Assembly: GCA_037501455.1 (NCBI GenBank)
Contig: CM074863.1
Span: forward strand, 11,156,001-11,220,000
Source of the DNA: Lantana camara
Taxonomy: Eukaryota; Streptophyta; Magnoliopsida; Lamiales; Verbenaceae
Reading direction: 5' to 3'
Length of the DNA stretch: 64,000 nucleotides
A model generated the notes under the pieces. That model was given only the letters and a program-made list of their open reading frames with translations. It was not told the DNA's origin and ran no database searches. The position numbers were made by a program, and so were the translations under genes. This document shows positions 1 through 10,910 of the stretch, in pieces. Each line of letters begins with the position of its first letter. Position 1 is the stretch's first letter.

Positions 1-125
1 TTGTTTATTTATTTTTGGCATAATCTGAGATTCTTGTTTCATGCTTCTTTCGTGCCTATTTAGGGATTAGAGATTTTTCTTACACCATATTCCTTGACAT
101 TGGTAGGTAAAACATTTAGAGTCAG

Positions 126-1132
126 ATATATATCCAGTGCTCGATGAATTAGCATCATCCATTAGCACTCTCAATCTTGAGCGCGTACGTAGATTCAAAG
201 GAAACCTCCTTGCATTGACTCAACGAGTACAAAAGGCAAGAACACTGTATTTCTTGTTGGTTAGGCCCAGAATAAGCACAGATTATTTATTAGTTATATG
301 TTTTTCCTTGAATTTTAGGTTTGTGATGAAATAGAGCATCTGATGAACGATGATGGAGATATGGCAGAGATGTATTTAACCGAGAAGAAGGAAAGAAGGG
401 ACAATGTCACCAACAGTGATATATGTGATCAAATGAATGCATTAGAAGATATCAAGAAAGAATCAAAATCTCTACCCGTTTCTCCAGTGGGGTCGTATGT
501 GGGGTCATTTAGTGGGATCCAGAAATTGCAAAGGAATTTCAGCAATATTAGTTCCAGTAAACAGGGAAGCTGCATGAGTTCTTCTATTGAAGAAAATATT
601 GATCAACTTGAAATGTTACTCGAAGCATACTTTGTCGTCATAGACAACTCACTCAACAAATTGCTATCGGTAAGAACAAGATCTACGACAAATAATTTTA
701 TTTTTATTGAAAACAAGAGAATCGAAAAGGTATGTTTCTGATGTTTCATATTCAATCGTCATGGTTGTGCAGCTTAAAGAGTACATTGAGGATACTGAGG
801 ATTTAATCAACATAAACCTGGTAACATTAACGATTAACAATGACATCTTTTTAGATCTAAAAATATATCGTCTGCAAAATTTTAATTTAGTGTCTCAACA
901 GGGAAATGTTCAGAACCAACTGATCCAATTCGAGCTGCTTCTTACAGCTGCTACTTTTGTGGCTACTATCTTTGCTGTTGTTACTGCAGTTTTCGGTATG
1001 AACTTCGAGGATTCGGTGTTTGATAACCCATCGACATTCAATTGGGTACTTGTCATTTCTGGAGTATTTTGTGGAGTTTTGTACATGGCCTTCTTGCTCT
1101 ATTTCAGGCACAAAAAAGTACTTCCCTTGTAG
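126..1132 (+). CDS. MRS2/MGT-type magnesium transporter, 3' part
   Basis: C-terminal part of a CorA-like Mg2+ channel of the plant MRS2 (MGT) family; the 5' exons lie outside the window. Readable coding exons are about 126-235, 319-669, 773-820 and 902-1132, joined in phase, ending in TAG at 1130-1132. The protein shows the conserved STLNLERVRR helix, MAEMYLTEKK, the EMLLEAYFVVID stretch, then two C-terminal membrane helices with the diagnostic GMN motif (VFGMNFE) between them, and a basic tail ending KKVLPL. GMN forms the selectivity loop of this family, which works as a pentamer moving Mg2+ across membranes. The wording is closest to the MRS2-1/5/10 clade. The first intron (236-318) uses a GC donor (AAAAG/gcaaga) instead of GT; reading the exon on without it breaks the homology. 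The 5' edge of the first visible exon is uncertain by a few bases. Confidence 0.9.
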
Positions 1133-1436
1133 ACTCTACACTGGACCTATTATTATTCTTTCAGCAATAATTGATTTGAAATTTTATTTTGATTAATGAG
1201 AAGAATTGGCCTCCCTCAAATTGATTGTATCTTGCTTGCTTTGAACCAATTTTTTCAAAATTTAAAATCATATTTGAATTAATGTAACCATGTCAAGTGT
1301 AATTTATTTTTATTTAAATGTGTATTTTAAGATATATATGCATAGACTGGATTTATTTTCCCTCTATACAAGTAAAGTAGTAAACTATACGCTCTTCTCT
1401 ATTCTACATTCCGATTTATCAACTTTTTTCCACACA
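1133..1436. other. 3' flanks of convergent genes
   Basis: AT-rich spacer between the stop codons of the MRS2 gene and the convergent POLAR-like gene. It probably holds both 3' UTRs. No gene or clear repeat seen. Confidence 0.6.
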
Positions 1437-3841
1437 TCAATCAAATTTAAAATTGAAACCAGAACCTGATCTACTTCTCTCAACAATCTGTTTAATCAAA
1501 AGCATTTCTGATTCATCAGTGACTTCATCTTCACTCTCGCTATCTCCGTTGTACGCAAAACTGCGATGCGAAATCGAGTCATGATTCCCGTCTTCCTTTT
1601 CTTGATCCTTATATATTTCCCTAGTCGAAACCCCATTGGGATCCTTGGGGCTGCTGGAGAAATTATCTTCTACAGGCGCATCTTCTCTACCATCATGATC
1701 TGAAGATTTTCCTCCAGGTACAAAGCTTTGTGAGCCCAGAAAATGAACCAACTTTTGGCTGTTATCAAGAGCTAGCTCAAGATCCTTAATGCGCATTTCA
1801 AGCCGAGATTCTATCAACTCATGTAGCTTCAAGCTCAATTTCCAAGGGGAAACAGCATAATTTGAAGCAGGCTGAGAGGAATTAGTAGCTGAATAAGTTT
1901 CATTTTCCGAATCAGTTTCATCTTCCGAATCAGACAGTTCATTGGCCATTACTGGCTTCAAGTCCCCTTGAACAATTTCCAGCTCAAAATCTGGATCAAT
2001 CTGTGATCACAATTCAGGCCAATGAGAATTAAAATCTTCACCATCAACAAAAATAGGGATAACTACAGTAACATACCCTGAGATTTGACCTAATTACACA
2101 AACATCCCTCAGATATGAGAAATTACAAAAACTTCCTCGTCAAAGAATTTACATTACACCTGGATCTGGATCGATGAGGTTTGATAAAGATGCCTCTACT
2201 TTTTAATAATAAATACCTTATTTTTGTCTCAGCTCTTGTCAGTATTTGATCCTAAGTCCATAACTGTAGTGGCATGCAATAGGCCAAACCTCAAAGTATG
2301 TCATTGTCAAGGGAAGCTTTTGTAATTTCTCAAACGCAAGGGGAAGTTTGTGCAATTATGTCAAACTTCAGCGTGTGTCAGTGTAAAATCCATAACAATA
2401 TTAAAAATTGCATGCATATGTTATTACCTCAACAACACTAGATATTTTCTCCAGTGTCGGTGCCTTCATGTTATTTTCTAGCATCTCTAATTCAGCCTGA
2501 AGCTCTGCTTCGATTTTGCTCAATAAATCAAGGTGTTCTCTGTTTCTTTCACTTGCCTTTGCACCATCGGATTTCATCAATTTGTTCGGTTTTTCATAAT
2601 AAGGAGATGTAATTGGCTTCTGAATTTCCCGTGGGACATCAGTAAGGTCCTTCACCATTACCATTTCTTTCATATCAAGTTCCTCATGTAAATCCTGAAC
2701 TAAATTTTCCATCTGCTTTAACTGCCTGTCCAACTTATCTACTTCATTTTTCCAGGATGTCGTGGCAGACCATATTCCGATAGTCATTCCAGTTATGAAA
2801 AGAAGCACAGAATCAGGTGGTCCTGAAACAGTTAAAAACGGCAAAATCATCGAATTAGTTCACAAGCTTGAAAACACAACCTAGTTCTGTCAATGCCCTT
2901 ATATTATGTCAATGATCATCCAGAAATCATGGCAAAGGCTTTCGACTATATTTCAGTTGGTTGATTTTTGAAAACAAAAATTAGATTCGCTATGCAATTC
3001 TTGACCACACAATCAAACCAAAGTTTCTGTGAATTCAATCTCTCTTGAAGAAAAATCTATGAGGGAATATTTTGCTTCCTAAAAGATTAGCTAACCTAAC
3101 TCATGCAACATAAATATTCCAAAAAATTACTAAACCACAGATATGAAAGCAAGAAATCAAAAAAAACCATCATAGATGAAATGAGTGGAATTCGCAAGGA
3201 CCTTGTGAATGTAATGATCCAGCAGAAGGCATCGACATCGTATCATTTACTTTACAGCTGCCCCTATTCTCCCTTAACCTCCTCTCCTCCTCTCCACAAC
3301 CCTCACACTGTCCAAAAGAAGAATTACTGCACGAACTGCTCATTACCGGATTTCCATCAATGGCCAAAAATGGCCTAACTGTAGACAATGAAGGATACAG
3401 ACACGAACCATCCAATTCGTTGTTTTCAAGCTCTCCACATAACTGGGATTCAAAAGAGTTTAATGGCATTGCTGGATGCACACTACACCTTCTACCTCTA
3501 ATGATATTGCCCCTGTTCACCCTACTGAAATCACTATTCTGACCATCTTCAAAGTTCACAGTTTCTTCTGCAGTGGTACAAGCTGCAACAGCTTCTGTGT
3601 CAGCTTCTGGAAACCTAACATCCGGGTGATTTTCGAAATCTAGAAAGGTGCCATCTTGAGCTCTTTTTCGGGCTAATCTGCGTAGTGGGCAGGTTTTTTC
3701 CCTTAATTGCTGCAAGAAATTTCTGGGTTCTGATTGGGTATTGCATGAGTGTATGTAGGAACTTTTATCTGATGACAGATTTTGCAAGTTCTTTGCTACA
3801 TATCCAGCTCCAGCAGCTGCTGCGACAACCCACAAATCCAT
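1437..3841 (-). CDS. POLAR-like protein (coiled-coil, stomatal-lineage polarity family)
   Basis: Three coding exons on the minus strand: 3841-3202, 2822-2428 and 2000-1437, giving 532 aa in a consistent frame. The N-terminus MDLWVVAAAAGAGYVAK is a short hydrophobic start; exon 2 begins with a second hydrophobic stretch (SVLLFITGMTIGIWSA) followed by a heptad-rich coiled coil and the acidic segment IEAELQAELEMLE; exon 3 starts IDPDFELEIVQGDL and ends with an acidic Ser/Glu-rich tail. This layout matches what I remember of the plant family named after POLAR, a scaffold with polarised localisation in asymmetric divisions of the stomatal lineage; most homologues are uncharacterised. The first intron donor (CAAG/gtcctt) is weak but is the only one that keeps frame with GPPDSVLL. 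Intron 2 holds a MITE. Family assignment is moderate; the gene model is firm. Confidence 0.72.
2056..2391. repeat. MITE family 1, copy A (intron of POLAR-like gene)
   Basis: About 335 bp with related inverted ends: the left end reads like gggataactacag...gaaattacaaaaac, and the right end is its approximate inverse complement ending gtgtcagtgtaaaatcc. Three related copies occur at 16.2, 22.7 and 54.6 kb. Non-coding, in intron 2 of the gene above. Confidence 0.7.
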
Positions 3842-4865
3842 TCGTACAGGAATAAAAACAAGTATTAAAACCCTACGACTTTCTACACCTTTTTCTCCAG
3901 TTTCTGGGGAAAAGTCATGAGCTTTTACCCGATTTCTTCGAAAACAGTGAAGACCTTCTCGAAGAAACCCACCAAAAAAGACCGAAACTTTGTCAAGAAA
4001 ACACAGATAAAGAACTCATCTGACCGCGAGAATCGATTACAACTGTTTGATCAAGAGTTTTACTAACTTCCCCGTCTTCAAAATCTCAAAAAATGGAAAA
4101 ATTCTATACAAAACTGAAAGAATCGGCCCTTCGATTGTGAATATTTTCAATGAGGGATGGGCTAGAGCCTAGAAGTCAAAAAGGATTTTCGATATAAACA
4201 TCGTCTTGATCGAAAGCGCGAAGCTTGAATTTGTATACTGTGTTGTGTTCAGTTTTTTATTTTTTATTTATTTATGTGAAAGGGAAGAGCTTGTTTTAGA
4301 GGGCCATTCAGTATTTCAGTGTCACTAGCCATTTAGAGCCACAAGATTGTGGATTGTGAATTTGAGACCCTCCTTCAATTCTCAATCTCAAATTTGTTTT
4401 TCAAATGCATAAGTGATTTTCCTTTGCCTTTTCAATACAATAAATAAGTACATAAGAATATTGAGTAGATAATTCTTAAAAGCAAGTTCAATTTTTTATT
4501 TCACTTTTGTATTACATTTCTTATTTCACTTAGGTTATGTGTATTAGTAGATGGTCAATATTCTTGTGATATATATACATTCTTGCAGCATGAATGTGTC
4601 ACTCACCCTCAAATATTGTATTCAAAACATTGAAGAAGTGACATTGAACATATTCGCGAGGATAACTCACTATACAACACACGAAACACTTTATTCCAAC
4701 CACAATAATATTACCAAATTACAAATACCCCCAATCGCTTATTCTGCTCTTATGCTGAATGCCCTATACCATCAGCTGTATTACGGCGATGAACCGGACA
4801 AATTCCTCAACAAGAACCAGCCGCTCAAGGGATGTGGGCGTTGAGGAATGCAGGCGATGTGCCAT
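3842..4865. other. 5' flank of POLAR-like gene and 3' flank of PAP gene
   Basis: 3842-4260 looks like the 5' leader and promoter of the minus-strand POLAR-like gene. 4300-4865 is AT-rich and probably 3' UTR or flank of the phosphatase gene. No coding capacity I believe in. Confidence 0.5.
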
Positions 4866-7800
4866 TCAAGAAGCCAAGGTCGTGCTCTCACAACTATCTA
4901 CAGCACATGCCAGAATATCTCTATAGTCCCGTGTTATCCTAAACGAGTCATAAACCTTGCCGTCTCTGCTCTTTTTGTACTCGAACAACATATTTGAGTG
5001 GTCGAATGCAGTCAGTTTCACAAAGCCGTAATCAACATCCCTAAAAATACTCCATTTGGGAGTCAGAGTTGAGAATTCCGAAAGGCTTGCACCTCCTCCA
5101 CCGGCAACCACATGTATCGTCCCGTTCAAGCTACCCTTATAGTAACGCTTCTCATCGTTTGTACAAATATGCTGCAGCAATATTATTTTAACCCAACTTA
5201 AGTATGATTTATATGAAGGGCGAATTACATTTACCCCAAGGTTTGGTGGATTCACAAGTTGATCTCTTTAGTTTAAAAATTACTGTATACTCCCTAATTC
5301 TGCAACAAATGTGTGGAACTTCCAAAAATCAAAGACTATGCCGTAAATTTTCAAATCAGAGGGATTAATTTGTGAATTCACCTAGCCTCAAGGGCAGTAA
5401 CTGTATTTCGCCTTTGGATTAGAGATGAGAAGAAAAGTGTAATGCTGATAAAATTACCTGATATATAGGGCAGGTCCTTTCGTAACTGTGAACATGGCCG
5501 TAGAAAGCTATATCAACTTTATATTTCTGCCAGACCTTTTGAAGGTCATCTTTCCCCATAGGTTCTCCAAACGACCCTTGGTTTGCATATAAGTCATTGG
5601 AAGAATAACCGAGTACACGATGTGCTAGGAATATTAGCCAAGGCTGTTTGCGTCGGTCCACAGATGCCAGACAATGCTCGATAAATTTGTACTGTTCACT
5701 TCCCTCTCTCCAGTCATGTTCTGTGTCAGCTACACAGAACCGGAACATCCCGTAGTCAGTGGAGTACCTGCCAAACCGAGCAACAGAAATAACCTTTTAT
5801 TTTCCTAATCAAACATACTCTGAAATGACAAACGTGCACGCACACAGAGGATACTAAGCAGTTCTCTGCAACATGACTAAGCTTCAGTTGGTTAAAGACC
5901 AGTAATTGATCTAAATCTAAAACATAATACTTGCAATGTATAACCACTTTTGCAATTAATTAGCCGAATGACCTCACAATGTTGATCTAAAAGATAATAT
6001 AACCATTGACCATACCAGAACTTAGCTCGATTTTCAGCAGGAACATAGAACATGGTCTCAGCTAGGACCCCACATTCTCCACCAGAATCCATTTTCCCAT
6101 AAAATGAACCTGAATCAGGCCAATCGCGTTCGTGGTTGCCGCTACATAAATAACAATAAACGTCACACAGAAGAACAAAAGATAATTAAGTGCACGCTCT
6201 ACCAAAGAAATAATGTACCTGGCAATCATGTAGGGTACTCGTGAAGCAATGGGCTCAACTTGAGAAGTAAACTGATCCCATTGCGAAAGATATCCATTAG
6301 CATAACAGATATCCCCAATGTGAAATACAATGTCATAGTTCTTCAAGTCATCAACGAGCTGTTTTGTGGTATTAAGGGAGCCACGTTGATAATTGTTGTG
6401 CTCGTTAGAACCATCAGCTTCATCCTGAATTAGTAAAACGAGAAAAGAGACACTTTTTAATCATGATGATATAGCTAAAACGAGTCAGGGGAGTGTATTC
6501 TGGAAAAAAAAAATAAAATCAAACCTTTCCCATGTCACCAAAAATGATAACGCGCTGCACAGAGTTCTGACCGGGATATGGAGAGGCTTGGAACTGGTTA
6601 GTATCACTCCAGATATAACTACCGTTTTGCAATTTATGTCCCAATTTGTAGGTGTACCTGAAAATTCAACAAGAAGAAATTTCATATGATTATTCATTTT
6701 TAAATTCAAATATATGAAAATCTATAAAACAAATAGGAGGGAAAAGCCAATCTGACACAATCACTTTTTTTTTTTCCTGAAACTTTTCTAATGTCATCTT
6801 GTGGATAGAACATACACTGAGTTGGGCCATAATTCCTTCAGAAAACCAGTATGAATGAATCCAGGGTCTCGCCATCAAACAGTTCTAGCCGGCGCACCTA
6901 CAAAATTGTTTATTCATGTTGATACTGTAACGGAGAACCAGTTTTTCTTAAGCTTTTTATTGAAAAATAAACCAAGAGAAGAGAAATCAACACACCACAC
7001 ATGCTGTTACGGTCAAAAGTTAGTGTAGCTGCTAAAGAACGTATTTGTTTCCCTCCTTTGGGACCCCATTCGACAAAAGGCTCTGCTACATCAATATCAT
7101 ATCCACTGGTCCATGTTACTGTCATCTGATTACCAAATTTGAAAAAGACTCATTTAATGAAAACTGAAAATCCTCATGAGAACAATTTGCAGAGAGATGA
7201 AGTATTTAGGGATATAAAACTCACTTCATCCCATGTCTTCCCTTGTGCTAAACGTGGGTATAGAGGTGCATTTGGATTAGCAAAGGCAACTACATTCGAC
7301 ACTGCCACCAGCTTAGGCTGTTGCAAGGTAAAATGGAGGAAAGTTAATTTCCAGAAGTAATTGATAGTTTTCACTATAAAGGAAATATATTTCCAGAAAA
7401 CTGTATAAATTCCAGAGTAGGATGTGTACATTTGAAACACCGCCAGAAAATAAAGCAAACGAGAAGTCTGATCTTTGGTTAATCAACTGAAGCTTCAAGG
7501 ACCCTTTGCCTGTCTCTCTGTACTTAGGATTACTGAAATTTGCAAACTGATACTGCAGATTAAATCAAATATATGTATGCCTGTATTAGCCTTCTTAATT
7601 TGGGAGCATCATGTTTATAAGCTATCGATTAATTACGTGGTTTCAAAATGGAATTGGGAAAAACCTTTATAGGTGCTGTACACAAATATGGTGGCCCAAC
7701 TCTTGGATTATCCTTGGGGCAAGTCGAAGAGCTGAAAAAACAAGTAGAAATTCCTTACACGAGGTTAAAAGAGTCATATAGAAGACAAATGAAGAAATGT

Positions 7801-8222
7801 CTGAAATTCTTGAAATGAATCAAATGGTATAGAATACAGATGCATTGTCTTCACCTAAAGTTGGCAGGTGAAAATACTCCAATCCAGTCATCAATATAAG
7901 GGTGTGAGCTGCTATATTCTAAAGTAATCCATTCTTTGCTTTTCTCCCCCTGATAACATAATAGAAGTGCAAGTAACAATCGTCGGATTAGGACATCAAA
8001 CTATGTGTCTGTTAAAATTAAACAATTTCATAGTCATATAAGTTTGAAACTTACATTGACTCCAAGAACTGAGGGAGAGGCTTTAATATAGGCCTTGTTA
8101 TCTAAAGCAATGACAGTTTTCTCAATAGCAATTGTTGAAAGAGGTTGAACCCCATGTGAGGTCACTTCTTCGACGCTCGAAAAAGCCCACAAAACCACGA
8201 AAAGGTACAGGACAACTTTCAT
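4866..8222 (-). CDS. Purple acid phosphatase, PAP1/PAP27-like, with in-frame stop
   Basis: Twelve exons read on the minus strand: 8222-8055, 7949-7855, 7731-7665, 7552-7430, 7317-7225, 7125-6996, 6897-6816, 6657-6525, 6424-6219, 6141-6016, 5767-5458, 5171-4866; all junctions keep phase (613 codons). The start has a signal peptide (MKVVLYLFVVLWAFSS). A fibronectin-like N-domain (MTVTWTSGYDI, GKTWDE) is followed by a metallophosphoesterase domain with FGDMG, HIGDICYANGY, GNHERDW, FLAHRVLGY and GHVHSYER, the metal-binding set of purple acid phosphatases. The group is usually called 'probable inactive PAP 1/27', though the main ligands look present. Oddity: codon 233, TGA at 6875-6877, interrupts ARTV-stop-WRDPGF where relatives have Gly (GGA to TGA). 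If real, the product ends before the catalytic domain; otherwise a base error. 5' UTR probably has an intron (acceptor near 8246). Confidence 0.88.
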
Positions 8223-10910
8223 TGCATCACAACCAAAACTAGAAGCCTGCTGACATAAAGAGTGAGAGCATATTAGATAAAGTTCCAAGTATATATTCTT
8301 TAAAGATCATGTATTAGTAAATTGCAGAAAAAATAATAGAAACATAATTTAACAAGATAACGCAATTTAATTGCTAAATACCACCAATCCAATCCCCAAG
8401 GTGAAACTACCATTTTCGTCGGCTTCATTAAATGGACAAAGATGTATATTCCATACAAAACTTGAAAACAAGACTCCACATCTGTATCATTACAGGCACA
8501 CAGATAAACACAAATAATCATGGCATTCACTAGAAGGTCTGCTAAAAAGAAAGTACAACCATGAATGCACCCAAAATATTGAATTTACGAGCTGTGCTGA
8601 GTGCTGGAAGTTTTAAAAAAAACATCTGCGAGCGGGCATCCAGGTTCAAGATTAAACTAACGGAAACATTACCTCTGTTATCATGAGTTCTGAAACATAA
8701 ATTACAGTGTTCTCTAGTCTCTTAGTGTTAGAAAGGAAACGGAAACAGGCACAAGAACACACAAAAACACAGACCCAAACCCAAAAATGTGTAAACTATA
8801 ATCAAGAATCAAGAAAATGATGAAATAATCAGCAGAGTTGAAATGACCTGAAATGAATAGTACCCTCTTGGACTTGGGACGAAAAACGAAAACCAGTTGA
8901 TATTTAATATAGTACTCTGATCTGATGCCTCACTTCGTTTGATTCAGTTGATGTCTTGATGATGTCGGTACTAAAGACTAAAGAGCCAAAAAAGAGGGGA
9001 TGACACCGAAGTCCATTAATTGTTACACTCTAAGTCAACAACTTTTTGGAATCTTTATTGGTACATTCGAGGAATTGATGCTTTTATATTGGCAGTATCT
9101 CTCGCATTCTGTTAATCTGAACTCGACTCTTTTTTTCTTTCCAATAATAATTAAAAAGGGCTTCTTCTTTTGGTATAAAGTTGACTTTTACTTTATTTTA
9201 AGGAATTCTTCTATTATTTAAATATATTATTTTTATAATATCTACTTATCCCGTATGGGAGTTCAATGATATCTGAATAAATAGTATAATTTTAATTAAA
9301 ATTAAAACAAAGTGAAGAAAAATGAAATATTATTGAAGTTGAAATGAAATAACACAATTTTAAATGAAAATTTGTTTGTTCACAAATACAATTAAGCAAA
9401 ATTGGTAATATTGTCGGGTGGTGTAAATTGGTAATCAATGACCTAGTAACTAGTTTATCATCTGTGCCAATTATTGAAGTGAGCTAATGGACCACGCCAT
9501 AAATTAAAGCGGAATTTCAGATGTTCTATTTAATTCATAAATAGAAGGAATATTATTGGTTTTTTTGGAACTTCATATACCCATAAACATGTCCAATGTT
9601 CACATTATCATTATTATTTTCTTCGTTGAATATGATGAAATAGTTTTAACAATTTTTTTTTTTAAAGCGATTAGTATTAGTCATGGGATGTAATTACTCA
9701 CCCTTATCACAAAATCAACATATATTATAAAAAAATAATTAAATACATGATAAAGAAAATCAACATATATTATAAAAAATTAATTAAATAAATGATAAAG
9801 ATAATGCACTTATTATATGATAATAAGTTCAACTTAAAATAAAGAATCCTGAAGTAAATCAGATTATGCCCTTACACTTTCGACAATTTTAGTTCAAGTA
9901 TGGTGAACATCATTTTAAGCAAGTCAGGTTAAGTCCTCGTATTCTCGATAATTCTAATTCAAACTCGATTGAATCGAACCTAATCAATCGTATGGACAAA
10001 TAAATTACACTTATTTTATGTTTGTCTATTTAACTTTACACTACCTTACTACATAAATAATAAAATATTATCTCTAATTACTGTTAATTGGGCCGAATCA
10101 AATCGAAATTAGAGTTAATAAAACGGCATAATTTACTTTTCAAATGACATTGAGTAACATTCCAAACGATTTATAATTAAATTAAAAAGAAGGTCATAAT
10201 TTTTTAGGTCCAAAAAGAAGATCATAATTATATTAATATGGAACTCATTTTTGGTTTTCCAATTCGTTATATTCAATAGTCCCCCACAATCCTCATATAA
10301 AAAACCAAGAGAAATTACAGAGAAACCCGAGAAATTGAAATTGCAGGAAATTATAAAAGACACCCTTATCATTATCGGGAGGACTTAGAGTGTTGTGTTG
10401 GACATTACTTGAGGGGTTAAGCGTATATAACTAAATTTCTGGGGGGAAAGGTGCTAAAATCGTAAAAGTTGAGGGGGAAAGTGCCATTTCCCATTCTTTG
10501 CGATCCTTTTAAATGTTTTTCATCTTTGTCAGGTTTAGCTCCACCACTCTCACGACACCGCCGTCGTACCGCCATCAACTACTTTCACTGCACCGCCGCT
10601 CTGTCGCCACCCTCCACGCCATTATTCCTCCTCATTCTCTTCTTCTCTTCGTTTATCTCCAACCTTCTTCTTTATTATATTTCATCGCCGCCGAAAACCC
10701 CAGTCACCACCTTTCCGCCGGCCGATTCATGGTTATGCTGTCGTGGAAATAATCGTCGAACAGGTCAATTTCGTATCTTCGATTCCATCAAGTCTGATTC
10801 ATGTACGATGTCATAAAACTCCCTTGATTTATTATGGTGGTTTTTATGCTGAATAAACAATAAATTGTGGCTAATTGTCAACACGAGCCCGAAACTGAAT
10901 TTGGTTAGAA
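8223..10910. other. Divergent intergenic region (PAP and PPR 5' flanks)
   Basis: 8223-8990 probably holds the PAP 5' UTR and promoter. 9000-10380 is AT-rich with no credible gene. 10380-10470 resembles the end of the MITE seen at 49.5 kb (aggggttaag, gttgagggggaaagtgc). 10500-10900 is C-rich and looks like the 5' leader of the PPR gene; short ORFs there show low-complexity Pro/Ser/Leu and no family signal. Confidence 0.5.
9713..9803. repeat. 45-bp tandem duplication
   Basis: Two nearly identical 45-bp AT-rich units starting AATCAACATATATTATAAAA at 9713 and 9758, with a few substitutions. Intergenic. Confidence 0.8.

Noticed and set aside
10469..10816. 115-codon plus-strand ORF before the PPR gene
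   Set aside because: Low-complexity Pro/Ser/Leu reading of a C-rich leader; a second overlapping frame is just as open; no homology recognised.
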